64,000 nt of DNA from Hyphomicrobiales bacterium (GTDB lineage Bacteria; Pseudomonadota; Alphaproteobacteria; Rhizobiales; Xanthobacteraceae): the NCBI GenBank assembly GCA_017305535.1, contig JAFKKN010000004.1:372001-436000 (forward strand). Direction: 5' to 3'. Under the pieces are notes generated by a model. The model had not been told where the DNA came from, ran no database searches, and was given only the letters and a program-made list of their open reading frames with translations. The position numbers and the translations under genes were made by a program. Shown here piece by piece: positions 8,467 to 16,804 of the stretch. Each line of letters starts with the position of its first letter. Position 1 is the first letter of the stretch.

Positions 8467-9273
8467 TCAAGAAGCGGCGGCGCGCGGCATCCGGTTACGG
8501 GAATTGCGCTGGAAGAACAGCGCCTGGCTCGCCACCGCCGACACCATCGCCGGCTGGAACGGCTTCGAGATCAGGAACGCCGGCTCCGGACGCTCGCCAG
8601 TGAGGAAGCGCTCCGGATAGGCGGTGATAAACACCACCGGCACCTCGAACGTCTTCAGCAGGTCGTTCACCGCATCCAGTCCGGAGGAGCCATCCGCGAG
8701 TTGGATGTCGGCGAGGATCAGGCCGGGTTGCTTGGTCTTCGCCAATGCCAGCGCGTCCGCGTGGGTGCGCGCCACGCCGATGACGTTATGTCCGAGCTTC
8801 TTCACCAGACTTTCGATATCCATCGCGATGAAGGTTTCATCCTCGATGATCAGGACGTCGGTGGCGATCTCCGCCGCCAGTTCCTGACCGGCCTCGTCGG
8901 CCAGCTTGCGGACGTCGGCGACATTGATTTGCAGAATGAAGGCAACCTCTTCCTCCGAGAACCCCTCCAGCGACAGCAACAGAAACGCCTGTCGCGGCAG
9001 CGGCGTGATGTTGGCCAGCCGATGCTCGGAAGAATTCAGCGCCGGCGCGCTATCGCCGTTGACCGCGACCGAATTCCAGATCTGGGTGAACAGCCGGAAC
9101 AGACCGGCGCGGGCGCCGCGTTCCTCGTTGAGTAACGACTGGTCCTCCAGCAGCGCTTCCAGCATGGCGCCGACATAGGCATCCCCGGATGCTTGGCTCC
9201 CTGTCAAAGCACGAGAGTAGCGCCGCAGCAGCGGCAAATTCTCAGCAACGAGCTGTGATCGGGACATCCCCAT
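8467..9273 (-). CDS. phyR: General stress response anti-anti-sigma regulator PhyR
   Basis: This 268-aa protein has the PhyR architecture: an ECF sigma-like N-terminal part (about residues 4-135, with the sigma4-like PLPRQAFLLLSLEGFSEEEVA) followed by a receiver domain (138-255). Receiver residues are E144-D145 in the acidic pocket, the phosphoacceptor D189 (ILADIQLADGSSG), T217 and K237. Once phosphorylated, PhyR binds NepR through its sigma mimic and so frees EcfG. AAGGA lies 4 nt before the ATG at 9273; a second ATG at 9267 is equally possible. It is divergent from nepR-ecfG. No sensor kinase gene is seen next to it. Confidence 0.95.
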   Translation of the reverse strand: MGMSRSQLVAENLPLLRRYSRALTGSQASGDAYVGAMLEALLEDQSLLNEERGARAGLFRLFTQIWNSVAVNGDSAPALNSSEHRLANITPLPRQAFLLLSLEGFSEEEVAFILQINVADVRKLADEAGQELAAEIATDVLIIEDETFIAMDIESLVKKLGHNVIGVARTHADALALAKTKQPGLILADIQLADGSSGLDAVNDLLKTFEVPVVFITAYPERFLTGERPEPAFLISKPFQPAMVSAVASQALFFQRNSRNRMPRAAAS

Positions 9274-9333
9274 TCCATCCTTATCTGGGTTCGCAAACGC
9301 CAGCTGGCGCCTTCGCGCCGCCGGCCCGCTATT

Positions 9334-9358
9334 TACGTATCAGTTGGATAAAAGTTCC
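9334..9358 (-). promoter_or_regulatory. Candidate EcfG-type promoter for phyR
   Basis: On the minus strand, GGAAC (9358-9354), 16 nt, then CGTA (9337-9334), about 60 bp before the phyR start. The last base departs from CGTT. Its GTTCC forms an inverted pair with the GGAAC of the opposite promoter (9354-9358 and 9368-9372). Confidence 0.55.
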
Positions 9359-9367
9359 ACGACAGTC

Positions 9368-9392
9368 GGAACTTTCCAACACCTTGGGCATT
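9368..9392 (+). promoter_or_regulatory. Candidate EcfG-type promoter for nepR-ecfG (weak -10)
   Basis: GGAAC (9368-9372) and, after 16 nt, CATT (9389-9392) instead of CGTT. Autoregulation of ecfG through such a box is known in relatives; here the -10 match is imperfect. Confidence 0.45.
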
Positions 9393-9438
9393 TAAACCGT
9401 CGTGAACCGTAGCGATCGGCACCTCTGCCGGCGAAATT

Positions 9439-9455
9439 CTTTCGAAATTCGAAAG
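9439..9455. repeat. Perfect 8+1+8 palindrome in the nepR leader
   Basis: CTTTCGAA-A-TTCGAAAG lies 31 bases before the nepR ATG, downstream of the candidate promoter. It could be an operator or an mRNA hairpin. A palindrome of this size is expected about once per 64 kb by chance. Confidence 0.5.
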
Positions 9456-9486
9456 ACTTAGACGTTTGGGAATTCGGAACAAACCC

Positions 9487-9678
9487 ATGACAGATGTGAA
9501 GAAGCCGGGCAAGCAAGGTGGCCTGAACGCGGAGATTCAATCCCGCATCGGACATCAGCTTCGCGCGATGTATGACGAGGTCGTGCGCCAAGGCGTTCCT
9601 GATCGTTTTGCCGACCTGATTCGCAAGCTCGATACGCCTGATGCGAATCTCGCGGCCAACAAAGACGGGAGGGACTAA
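9487..9678 (+). CDS. nepR: Anti-sigma factor NepR
   Basis: This 63-aa protein carries the NepR core: IQSRIGHQLRAMYDEVVRQGVPDRFADLIRKLD, two helices that clamp EcfG or the sigma-like domain of PhyR. N- and C-terminal tails are short and polar, as usual. The ATG at 9487 is chosen because the core starts soon after it; an upstream in-frame codon adds seven unrelated residues. Its TAA overlaps the ecfG ATG (TAATG), so sigma and anti-sigma are translationally coupled. Confidence 0.95.
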   Translation: MTDVKKPGKQGGLNAEIQSRIGHQLRAMYDEVVRQGVPDRFADLIRKLDTPDANLAANKDGRD

Positions 9679-10229
9679 TGCCTCTCACAAATGAGCTTCG
9701 CGACGACATCTTGGCGTCGGTTCCGAGTTTGCGCGCCTTTGCGATTTCATTGAGCGGCAATGGCGATCGCGCCGATGACCTGGTGCAAGAGACCCTGTTG
9801 CGCGCCCTTGCCAACATCGACTCGTTTCAACCGGGTTCCAACCTGCCGGCATGGTTGTTCACCATCCTGCGCAACCTGTTCCGCTCCGACTATCGCAAGC
9901 GGCGGCGCGAGGTGGAGGACGCAGAGGGCAACTACGCCAAGACGCTGAAATCGCAGCCGGGGCAAAACGCGCATCTCGAATTCGAGGAGTTTCGCGCCGC
10001 GCTCGACAAGCTGCCTCAGGACCAGCGTGAGGCCCTTATTCTGGTCGGCGCCTCTGGCTTCTCCTATGAAGACGCCGCCGCGATCTGCGGCTGCGCCGTC
10101 GGCACCATCAAGAGCCGCGTCAACCGCGCGCGGACCAAGCTGAGCGCGCTGCTCTACGTCGATGGCGCCGAGGATTTCGGCCCGGACGACACCGTCCGCG
10201 CCGTGATCGGCGGCAGCGGCAACAGCTAG
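9678..10229 (+). CDS. ecfG: General stress response ECF sigma factor EcfG
   Basis: This 183-aa ECF sigma factor is of the EcfG group. Sigma2 is at about residues 10-75 (ISLSGNGDRADDLVQETLLRAL, LPAWLFTILRNLFRSDYRKRRR) and sigma4 at about 105-160 (KLPQDQREALILVGASGFSYEDAAAICGCAVGTIKSRVNRARTKL in outline). It is held inactive by NepR and directs transcription from GGAAC-N16/17-CGTT promoters, several of which lie 3-4 kb upstream in this window. The start codon overlaps the nepR stop. No kinase or further GSR gene follows it. Confidence 0.95.
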   Translation: MPLTNELRDDILASVPSLRAFAISLSGNGDRADDLVQETLLRALANIDSFQPGSNLPAWLFTILRNLFRSDYRKRRREVEDAEGNYAKTLKSQPGQNAHLEFEEFRAALDKLPQDQREALILVGASGFSYEDAAAICGCAVGTIKSRVNRARTKLSALLYVDGAEDFGPDDTVRAVIGGSGNS

Positions 10230-10328
10230 GGCACGATGGGCTGATTTACGCCCACATCATCCCGAATGTCAGAATGACATTTGTTTGTGCACAGACTCAT
10301 GTTTGCGCGCAGGCCCGCCGCACCAAAA

Positions 10329-10357
10329 TCGTCGTCCCCGCGCAGGCGGGGACGACC
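10329..10357. repeat. Family B repeat (GTCCCCGCG...), short solo copy
   Basis: GTCGTCCCCGCGCAGGCGGGGACGAC is a near-perfect hairpin, a solo arm of the larger family B elements elsewhere in the window. The 147 bases between ecfG and the HAD gene contain nothing else. Confidence 0.8.
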
Positions 10358-10376
10358 AAAGATTATGAGACGTGGC

Positions 10377-11027
10377 TTATGACGCCGCTGCACTGTCCCG
10401 CAGCGTCAGACCGGTCGCGGCTTCGAGGTCGACGATTGCCTGCGCGCCGCTCAACACCTTGATGGTGGTCATGCCCATGTCGCGCGCCGGCTTCAGGTTG
10501 ACGCCAAGATCGTCGAGATAGACGCAGTTTTTCGGATCGACACCGAGTGCCTCGATCATCATCCGGTAGATGCGCGGATCTGGCTTGCGCAGCCCGATCT
10601 TCGCCGACTCGATGACGTGATCGAACAGCGCCATCACTTCCGCGACATAGATCGAGCGTCCGTTGGCATTTCTGATGGCGTTGTTCGGCAGGTTGTTGGT
10701 GATGCAGCCGGTCTTGAAGCGCGCCTTGATGCGGCGCAGTGCCTCGACCATCTCGGGCCGCAGATCGCCGGAGAGCAGCGGCAACACGTCGCGGCCGCGC
10801 ACCTCGGCGCCGAGCGCCAGCGATTCCGCCGCGAACAGTTCGTCGAACGCATCGAGATCGACTTCGGCACGTTCAAACTTCGCCCATGCGTTCTCAAGAT
10901 GATTGGCGGCGTTGGTGCGGCGGATGATGTCGGCCGGCAGTCCGCGCTCCGTCTCGAACCGCGTAAATGCATCGAACGGCGACGACGTGACAACGCCGCC
11001 GAAATCAAAAATCACTGCCTCGATCAT
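10377..11027 (-). CDS. HAD family hydrolase (HAD-IA, epoxide-hydrolase-phosphatase-like)
   Basis: This 216-aa phosphatase-like protein has the HAD motifs I (VIFDFGGVV, nucleophile D8), II (GCITNN), III (KIGLRKPDPRIY) and IV (VYLDDLGVNLKPA). The sequence resembles the N-terminal phosphatase of ACAD10 and soluble epoxide hydrolase. At motif I the second Asp of DxD is Gly (DFG), common in this subgroup but different from classic phosphatases, so the substrate and even the reaction are uncertain. It stands alone between repeats; the ATG at 11027 begins directly at MIEAVIFDF. Confidence 0.88.
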   Translation of the reverse strand: MIEAVIFDFGGVVTSSPFDAFTRFETERGLPADIIRRTNAANHLENAWAKFERAEVDLDAFDELFAAESLALGAEVRGRDVLPLLSGDLRPEMVEALRRIKARFKTGCITNNLPNNAIRNANGRSIYVAEVMALFDHVIESAKIGLRKPDPRIYRMMIEALGVDPKNCVYLDDLGVNLKPARDMGMTTIKVLSGAQAIVDLEAATGLTLRDSAAAS

Positions 11028-11069
11028 GTGAACCTCAGTTTTCCTTTACTCAATCCAGTTCTCGTTCTC

Positions 11070-11162
11070 CGTCATGCCCGGCCTTCCGCCGGGCATCCAC
11101 GTCTTTACAGAGTGGCAGCACAAGCAAGACGTGGATGGCCGGGACAAGCCCGGCCATGACGG
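11070..11162. repeat. Dispersed palindromic repeat, family A copy 3
   Basis: The arms CCGTCATGCCCGGCCTTCC and GACAAGCCCGGCCATGACGG enclose CCACGTCTT...AAGACGTGG. It sits between the HAD gene and the VWA gene. Confidence 0.85.
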
Positions 11163-11187
11163 AAGAAGAACTAACGACATCGCATCA

Positions 11188-12591
11188 TCACTGATAACTC
11201 GCGACGATATCCGACACCGCGCGTTCAAGCTGTTGCGCGGTGGCGCATTGGCGGACCACGGTGCAGAAGGTCGAATAGCGCGTCATCTCGGAATCGCCGA
11301 ATCCCCACGCCATGCGGTTTTCCGGATTGAGCCAGACCAGCCGCTTGGCGCGCTCGCCGATGGTGCGCAGGATGTCCGCGCGCGGGTCGAGATTGTTGGT
11401 GCGCGCATCGCCGAGCACGATCACCGTGGTCTGCGGCGTGATCGTCGACAGCCACTCCTTCTCGAAATTCTCCAGCGACGTGCCGTAGTCCGACGAGCCG
11501 AAGCCGACCTTGGCCATGATCTCGCGCATCGCCTCTTCCGGCGGCATCTTCTCGAGAATGTCGCTGACCTCGATCAGATGACCCGAGAACGCGAAGGAGC
11601 GTACATCGGACACCACTTCATGCAGACTGTGAATCAGCAGCAGGAAGAAGTCCGAGACCCGCGCCACCGAGCCGGAAACGTCGCACAGCGCCACGATCTT
11701 CGGCTTGTCGCGATGCTTGCGCTTCCACGCGGTGAGAAACGGCACGCCGCCCCACGCCGCATTCCGGCGCAGCGTGCGGCGCACGTCGAGATGACCGCGA
11801 CGCTGCCGCTTGCGCGGCTTGCTGTAGCGTTCGCGCAGGCGCCGCGCGATCCGGCGGATCAGCGCGCGCATCGCCTCGACCTGACGCGGCTCGATGCGCG
11901 ACAGCGGCGCATTGCGCAAAATCTCGTTGCGCAGGTTTTCCGATTCTTCGCGCCCGTAAAGCAGCAGCGCCTGCGCCACCGCCTCGCGTACGCTTTCGCG
12001 CAGCGCATCAGTCGCCGCCGCCAGCCGTTCGGCGATCGCCGGATCGGTCTCGGTCAGCTGGTCAAGATCGTCGCGCAGCCGGGCGATGCCGAGTGCATCG
12101 AGCATCCGTGTGGTGAAGATGCCGCGCTGGGTGAAGAAGCGGATATCCGAGAGCGAGGCCGCGCTCGCGGCATTGGCCATCGCGGCAGCGAGCGCGTTGC
12201 GGTCCTGCGACAGCAGCATCTGCGCCAACTGGCCGAGATTCGAATCCGACGGCGCGCCGCCTCCGCCCGACGGCTGCGATCCGCCGGACGGCATCTCGCC
12301 CGGCGAGGACGCATCGTCGGCCTCGTCGTTGTTCGCATCGGCCTCGTCGGCTTGCGGCGGGCTCGCCTCCGCAACCTCGGGCGTGTCGAAGAACAGATCG
12401 AAGCAGTCGTTCAGCGCGCGCTTCTCGTCCTCGGACTTGGCGAGCGTCAGGAGCAGCGTATCGCGCAACACGTCGCGATCATTGAAGCCGACCACCGCGA
12501 CCGCACGCATCGCATCGATGCTTTCGGCGGGCGAGACGTGAACGCCGACGTCGCGCGCCGCCCGAAAGAACCGATGCAGGTTCTCCCTCAT
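11188..12591 (-). CDS. VWA domain protein, CoxE-like
   Basis: This 467-aa protein has a variable acidic linker (DEADANNDEADDASSPGEM with a Gly/Ser-rich stretch, about residues 80-130) and a C-terminal von Willebrand A domain with the MIDAS motif CDVSGSVAR. The CoxE/YehP type fold pairs with MoxR AAA+ ATPases, and the gene directly upstream encodes one. The pair is thought to remodel or load metal into target enzymes; the target here is unknown, because no CO dehydrogenase or other oxidoreductase gene is adjacent. The frame stays open upstream into a repeat; the ATG at 12591 (MRENLHRFFRAARDVGV) matches the family start. No strong ribosome binding site. Confidence 0.9.
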   Translation of the reverse strand: MRENLHRFFRAARDVGVHVSPAESIDAMRAVAVVGFNDRDVLRDTLLLTLAKSEDEKRALNDCFDLFFDTPEVAEASPPQADEADANNDEADDASSPGEMPSGGSQPSGGGGAPSDSNLGQLAQMLLSQDRNALAAAMANAASAASLSDIRFFTQRGIFTTRMLDALGIARLRDDLDQLTETDPAIAERLAAATDALRESVREAVAQALLLYGREESENLRNEILRNAPLSRIEPRQVEAMRALIRRIARRLRERYSKPRKRQRRGHLDVRRTLRRNAAWGGVPFLTAWKRKHRDKPKIVALCDVSGSVARVSDFFLLLIHSLHEVVSDVRSFAFSGHLIEVSDILEKMPPEEAMREIMAKVGFGSSDYGTSLENFEKEWLSTITPQTTVIVLGDARTNNLDPRADILRTIGERAKRLVWLNPENRMAWGFGDSEMTRYSTFCTVVRQCATAQQLERAVSDIVASYQ

Positions 12592-12621
12592 TGTTTTCGG
12601 GTCCAACGCGCAAGGCGTGAT

Positions 12622-12730
12622 CCCGTCATCCTGAGGTGCGCGCAACGCGAGTTGCGAGCCTCGAAGGATGAACGGCCATGGCCCTCGTCCTTCGAGGCCA
12701 TTGCTACGCAATGGCACCTCAGGACGACGG
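12622..12730. repeat. Dispersed repeat, family D (CCTGAGGTGCG / CTTCGAGG)
   Basis: CCGTCATCCTGAGGTGCGC... and ...GCACCTCAGGACGACGG are the outer arms and CCTCGAAGGATG/CGTCCTTCGAGG the inner arms. It lies between the VWA and MoxR genes and separates what would otherwise be an operon. Only one copy is seen in the window. Confidence 0.75.
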
Positions 12731-12759
12731 CATCCCTGATGGCCTCGAACATCATCTGC

Positions 12760-13707
12760 CTACCCGAACACACCCTGCCGGCCGGCGCGGGCGACGAAGC
12801 CGGAGACTTCCGGCAGCGCCGCCTCGATATCGGCTTCGTACTTCAACAGCACGTTGAGCGTATCCTTCACCACTTCCGGCTCCAGCTCGGAGGCCTGCAA
12901 CAGCACCAGCACACGCGCCCAGTCGATGGTTTCGCTGACCGACGGCAGCTTCTTCAGATCGAGCGTGCGCACGTCGTTGATGAAGCCGACCAGCTGCCGG
13001 CGCAGCGATTGCGCGATACCCGGCACGCGGCTTTCGACGATGCGCTCCTCCAGCCGCTGCTCGGGGAAGCCGATATGCAGATGCAGGCAGCGCCGCTTCA
13101 AGGCATCGCCGAGATCGCGCTCGCCGTTCGAGGTGAGGATCACGGTCGGCGGCACCACCGCCGAGATGGTGCCGAGTTCGGGAATGGTGATCTGGAAGTC
13201 GGACAGGATTTCCAGCAGCAGCGATTCAAACTCGGCATCCGACTTGTCGATCTCGTCGATCAACAGCACGCAGCCCGCCGGTTGCTCCAGCGCCTGCAAC
13301 AGCGGGCGCGGTTCGACGAATTCCTTCGAGAAGAACACATCGCCAAACGCGTGAAGCTGGTGCAGCGCCTGCGCCAGCGTCTCCGCGCCGCCCAACACCT
13401 CGCCGAGCTTGTCTTTCAGGATCTGCGTGTAGAGAAGCTGTTTGGCATATTTCCACTCGTAGAGCGCCTTGGCCTCGTCGAGGCCCTCGTAGCATTGCAG
13501 GCGGATCATGTTCTGGCCGCGCCACGCCGCGATCGCCTTCGCCAGTTCGGTCTTGCCGACGCCGGCGGGGCCTTCGACCAGGATAGGCTTCTCGATCTGC
13601 TGCGCCAGATAGACGGCGGTGGCGATCTGCCGGCTGGCGATGTAGCCCGCGCCCGCAAGTCCCTTTTCGACGTCCGCGATGAGGTCCGACGATCGTTGTT
13701 CCGCCAC
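12760..13707 (-). CDS. MoxR family AAA+ ATPase
   Basis: This 315-aa AAA+ protein has Walker A GPAGVGKT (residues about 46-53), Walker B CVLLIDEIDKSD, and sensor 1 VILTSNGERDLGDALKRRC with its arginine finger region. It is the ATPase partner of the downstream VWA protein. MoxR-VWA pairs act as chaperones that mature metal-containing or membrane complexes. The Asp/Glu-rich start MAEQRSSDLIADVEKGL fits the family. Gap to the VWA gene is 168 bp, filled by repeat D. Confidence 0.93.
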   Translation of the reverse strand: MAEQRSSDLIADVEKGLAGAGYIASRQIATAVYLAQQIEKPILVEGPAGVGKTELAKAIAAWRGQNMIRLQCYEGLDEAKALYEWKYAKQLLYTQILKDKLGEVLGGAETLAQALHQLHAFGDVFFSKEFVEPRPLLQALEQPAGCVLLIDEIDKSDAEFESLLLEILSDFQITIPELGTISAVVPPTVILTSNGERDLGDALKRRCLHLHIGFPEQRLEERIVESRVPGIAQSLRRQLVGFINDVRTLDLKKLPSVSETIDWARVLVLLQASELEPEVVKDTLNVLLKYEADIEAALPEVSGFVARAGRQGVFG

Positions 13708-13883
13708 GCAATCCGCTCCGCTTTTTCACCGGCAGACATACCGGTGCGCGTTCTGGCTACGACGTTGCGGGGGTGGCGTCCAGAGGCCGACGCCTCAGGG
13801 CACGGCCGGAAGCCATGCGGAATCCGTCGGCACGGCCATCGCGGCAGCACGCGATATCGCGAGGCGGAATTTGCGGGATCAGA

Positions 13884-15272
13884 TCAGAGCTTGGCCACGA
13901 CCGCGAGGCGCTTGATCTGGCCGCTCTCGAACGCCCTGGTGAAAGCGTTGTAGTCCCTGAACGAAACGCAGCCGTTGGAGTCGCCGTTGGGGCCGAGCAT
14001 ATAAGTATGTGCCAGCAGCCCGGTGCGACCGTAGATGCTGCCGTTGCCGCCCACCGGCGTCAGGCGGATGGCGCGGACGCCATGAAACAGCTTTTCGCGC
14101 CAGGTCAGATCGTAGAGGTGCGGCGGGGTCGCGCCGCGCATCCGCTCGTGGACGAAGCGCGGGTCGTCGAGGCGGTTGCCGAGGCCGGAATGGGCTTCCA
14201 GCTTGCGGCCGTCGGGCATGTAGACGGTCTTGGCGGAAATGTCATAGACGGCGGTGTAGCGATCGTACTTGCCCGGCGCGATGCTGCTGCCGTCGCTCAG
14301 CACGCCACCGTCGGGCGACGCGAAGGCCAGGGTCGTACCCTTGCCCTGGAATGCGCCGAACAGCTTCTTGAAGATCGAATCTTCCTCGGCCGGCGGGGTG
14401 GCGAGCGCGACGGATTTGTTGGGCTGGGCGATTTCGGCCGGCGACGGACCGTTGGTGTTGGCAGCCTGCTGCGTGGCGGCAGCCGGACGCGGCATCGGCA
14501 GCGGCACGTTGGCGACGGCAAGCGGCACCTCGGGGCGCGGCAACGGCAGCGGCGCGGCGGCGGTTTCCGGCTGCGGGGCCGCCAGCATCGGCTCGGCTGG
14601 CGCGGCGACCGGCGGTGCGTCCGGAACGGTCAGGCTGGCGAGTTGCAGCCGCGCACCGCGCGGCGCTACGCCAGAGAAGGTGGAGGGCTTGGCGCCCAGC
14701 GAGTAGCTCGGATCGAGCACGGCGGCGTAGGTGCCCGCGGCCTTATCAGTGCGCGGCGCCTCGGCGGCGGCGGCGACGGTCTCGGTGCCGGCAACGTTAG
14801 CGTCGGCGTCGGACTGATAGACGAGGGCAAAACCGAAGAACGCCAGCGCAACGCCGACGAAGGCGCTGGCCCCGACGCCCTTCGCTGAAAACTTTCGCGC
14901 GGGAGCTTTGCGCGGCGGCGCTTGCCGCGCAGGCGCGCGGGCAACACGCGCCTGAGGCATCGAGGCCTGCTGCGCTGAGCCTTTGTGGGATCGAACTTGC
15001 TTCGGCGCGGCATGTTTTTGCGCGACTGGTCTCGAAGCGGTGTGCTCCGGCGCGACATGCTGCGATGAAAAGTGTTGTGACTGGGCGTGCTGCGAAGAAG
15101 CGTGCTGTGACGAAAGACGGCGCGGCTTCGGCTGCTCTGCGAAGGCTTTTTCGACGGACTCGTGACGCGGCACCGACGAACGCCGCGTCGGGATTTCACC
15201 CACGCGGTCCTGCCGGGAAAGCCCTCGTCGCACATGCGCGGGCGAGGCTTGCCTGCCGTTCCGATCTTTCAT
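13884..15272 (-). CDS. DUF2778 (Tlde1-type L,D-transpeptidase-like) protein
   Basis: This 462-aa protein has a basic N-terminal domain with imperfect SSQH/SQH-type repeats (about residues 35-75), an Ala/Pro/Lys/Arg segment, one transmembrane helix (GASAFVGVALAFFGFALVY), a long low-complexity periplasmic linker, and a C-terminal DUF2778 domain. The domain has H422 and the catalytic-type SNGC motif (C435) of L,D-transpeptidases. DUF2778 includes the T6SS effector Tlde1, which cuts or exchanges peptidoglycan peptides, but this membrane-tethered form is more likely a housekeeping peptidoglycan enzyme (inference). The ATG at 15272 is preferred over a TTG at 15314. No immunity or T6SS gene is adjacent. 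Confidence 0.85.
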   Translation of the reverse strand: MKDRNGRQASPAHVRRGLSRQDRVGEIPTRRSSVPRHESVEKAFAEQPKPRRLSSQHASSQHAQSQHFSSQHVAPEHTASRPVAQKHAAPKQVRSHKGSAQQASMPQARVARAPARQAPPRKAPARKFSAKGVGASAFVGVALAFFGFALVYQSDADANVAGTETVAAAAEAPRTDKAAGTYAAVLDPSYSLGAKPSTFSGVAPRGARLQLASLTVPDAPPVAAPAEPMLAAPQPETAAAPLPLPRPEVPLAVANVPLPMPRPAAATQQAANTNGPSPAEIAQPNKSVALATPPAEEDSIFKKLFGAFQGKGTTLAFASPDGGVLSDGSSIAPGKYDRYTAVYDISAKTVYMPDGRKLEAHSGLGNRLDDPRFVHERMRGATPPHLYDLTWREKLFHGVRAIRLTPVGGNGSIYGRTGLLAHTYMLGPNGDSNGCVSFRDYNAFTRAFESGQIKRLAVVAKL

Positions 15273-15521
15273 ATGCCCCGATTCCAGTCTGGTTCCAATC
15301 GGACCCCGAACCAAGCTTGAGTCCTGCTTAGCAAATTCCGCCGGGTTCGCCTAGCCTGCCGGCCCTCTGAGGACCCCAATGGCCGCAAACCCAACGCTCC
15401 CGGCACTGTCATCCGACAGCACGACGAGAGCTTTATTAAGGCGGATTTTGGTTAAACGCGGATTAAATTCCGGTTTTTGGGGGCTCAAAAGCCCCCTTTT
15501 CCGATGCGCCTGGGAGGCCGC

Positions 15522-16781
15522 TCAGGCCGCCCACTCGCCCTTGCGGAAGACCGGGACGCGGCGGCCGTCGACGTGGACGCCGTCGATATCGATCTGGTCG
15601 GAGCCGATCATCCAGTCGATGTGGATGAAGCTCTTGTTGCCGCCCTGCGCCACGATCTGCTCCGGCGTCAGCTTGTCGCCGCCGACGAAGCACTTCGAAT
15701 AGCACTGGCCGAGCGCGATGTGGCAGGACGCGTTCTCGTCGAACAGCGTGTTGTAGAACAGGATATTGCTGGCCGAGATCGGCGACGAATGCGGCACCAG
15801 CGCCACCTCGCCGAGCCGCCGCGCGCCCTCGTCGGTGTCGAGCACCTTGTTCAGCACCTCGGCACCGCGCGAGGCGGTGGCCTCATTGATGCGGCCGCCC
15901 TCGAACCGCACCGCGATGTCCTCGATCAGAGTGCCCTGATAGGACAGCGGCTTGGTGCTGCGGACTCGCCCCTCGACACGCTGCGCATGCGGCGTGGTGA
16001 AGACTTCCTCGGTCGGAATGTTCGGATTGCAGACGATGCCGTTCTTCGCCGTCGAGGCGCCGCCGACCCATTCGTGACCGTCCGCCAATCCAATCGTGAG
16101 GTCGGTGCCCGGGCCACTGTAATGCAGCGCATGGAAGCGCTGGCCGTTCAGCCAGTCGGTGCGGGTCTTCAGCGCGGCGTTATGCGCGGTCCACGCGCCG
16201 ATCGGATCGGCGTTGTCGACGCGCGACGCCTTGAAGATGGCATCGGCGAGTTTCGCCACCGCCGTTTCTTCATCGTCGTTCGGGAAGACCAGCCTGGCCC
16301 ATGATGCACCCGGATAGGCGACGATGTTCCAGTTGACGTCGAAACCGGTGATCCGCGACAGCGCCGGCTGATAGGCCATCGCATTGGCCTTGCTGGCGCG
16401 CGCCACCTTGGCGGCGTCCTCGCCGGACAAGAGCATCGGATCGTCGCCGACGATGGCGAGCCGCGCGGTGTTATTGTCGAACGCCTTCGCCACACCCTCG
16501 TAGAGCCAGCCCGGCGCACGATCGAAACTGTCGTCGCGCGCGAAGCGATAGCGCGCCAGCGTGATCTCCTCGTCCGACAGCAGCGGCGTCACCAGTCCCG
16601 CGCCGGCCTTGTAGGCATGTTCGGCGATCCGCCGCACCAGCGGCAGCGCGCTGGACGGCGCGGTGAGAAACACGTCCTGCCCCGGTTGAAGCTGCAAGCC
16701 GACCTTGACGGCGACTTCAGCGAGACGGTCGAGTTTCACCGGATCGATGACAGCGGAAACGTTGCGCGGATAGGAATTCAT
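15522..16781 (-). CDS. Peptidase M29 family aminopeptidase
   Basis: This 419-aa protein matches the length and blocks of thermophilic aminopeptidase T/S (M29): LPLVRRIAEHAYKAGAGLV near the N-terminus, FHALHYSGPGTDLTIGL, NIPTEEVFTTPHAQRVEGRV (metal-ligand Glu), RRLGEVALVPHSSPIS, and ENASCHIALGQCY...IHIDWMIGS at the end. It removes N-terminal residues from peptides using a dinuclear metal site in the cytoplasm. Start: two ATGs at 16787 and 16781 after a weak AGG; the second is chosen. Codons further upstream come from a repeat (16805-16855) and were discarded. Confidence 0.92.
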   Translation of the reverse strand: MNSYPRNVSAVIDPVKLDRLAEVAVKVGLQLQPGQDVFLTAPSSALPLVRRIAEHAYKAGAGLVTPLLSDEEITLARYRFARDDSFDRAPGWLYEGVAKAFDNNTARLAIVGDDPMLLSGEDAAKVARASKANAMAYQPALSRITGFDVNWNIVAYPGASWARLVFPNDDEETAVAKLADAIFKASRVDNADPIGAWTAHNAALKTRTDWLNGQRFHALHYSGPGTDLTIGLADGHEWVGGASTAKNGIVCNPNIPTEEVFTTPHAQRVEGRVRSTKPLSYQGTLIEDIAVRFEGGRINEATASRGAEVLNKVLDTDEGARRLGEVALVPHSSPISASNILFYNTLFDENASCHIALGQCYSKCFVGGDKLTPEQIVAQGGNKSFIHIDWMIGSDQIDIDGVHVDGRRVPVFRKGEWAA

Positions 16782-16804
16782 GAGCATGCGGCCTGCGATG
16801 ATGG

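Noticed and set aside
11074-13953. A 959-codon plus-strand open frame opposite the VWA and MoxR genes.
   Set aside because: It is a shadow of two well-recognised minus-strand genes and includes repeat sequence.
2442-15345. The 14-mer GCTTAGCAAATTCC occurs near 2442 and 15327.
   Set aside because: A shared 14-mer is expected several times by chance when all pairs of positions in 64 kb are compared, and no third copy or gene link was found.
15479-15500. Hairpin GGGGGCT-CAAA-AGCCCCC with TTTT on the plus strand.
   Set aside because: It looks like a plus-strand terminator, but both flanking genes are on the minus strand. No plus-strand gene ends there, so it was not annotated.
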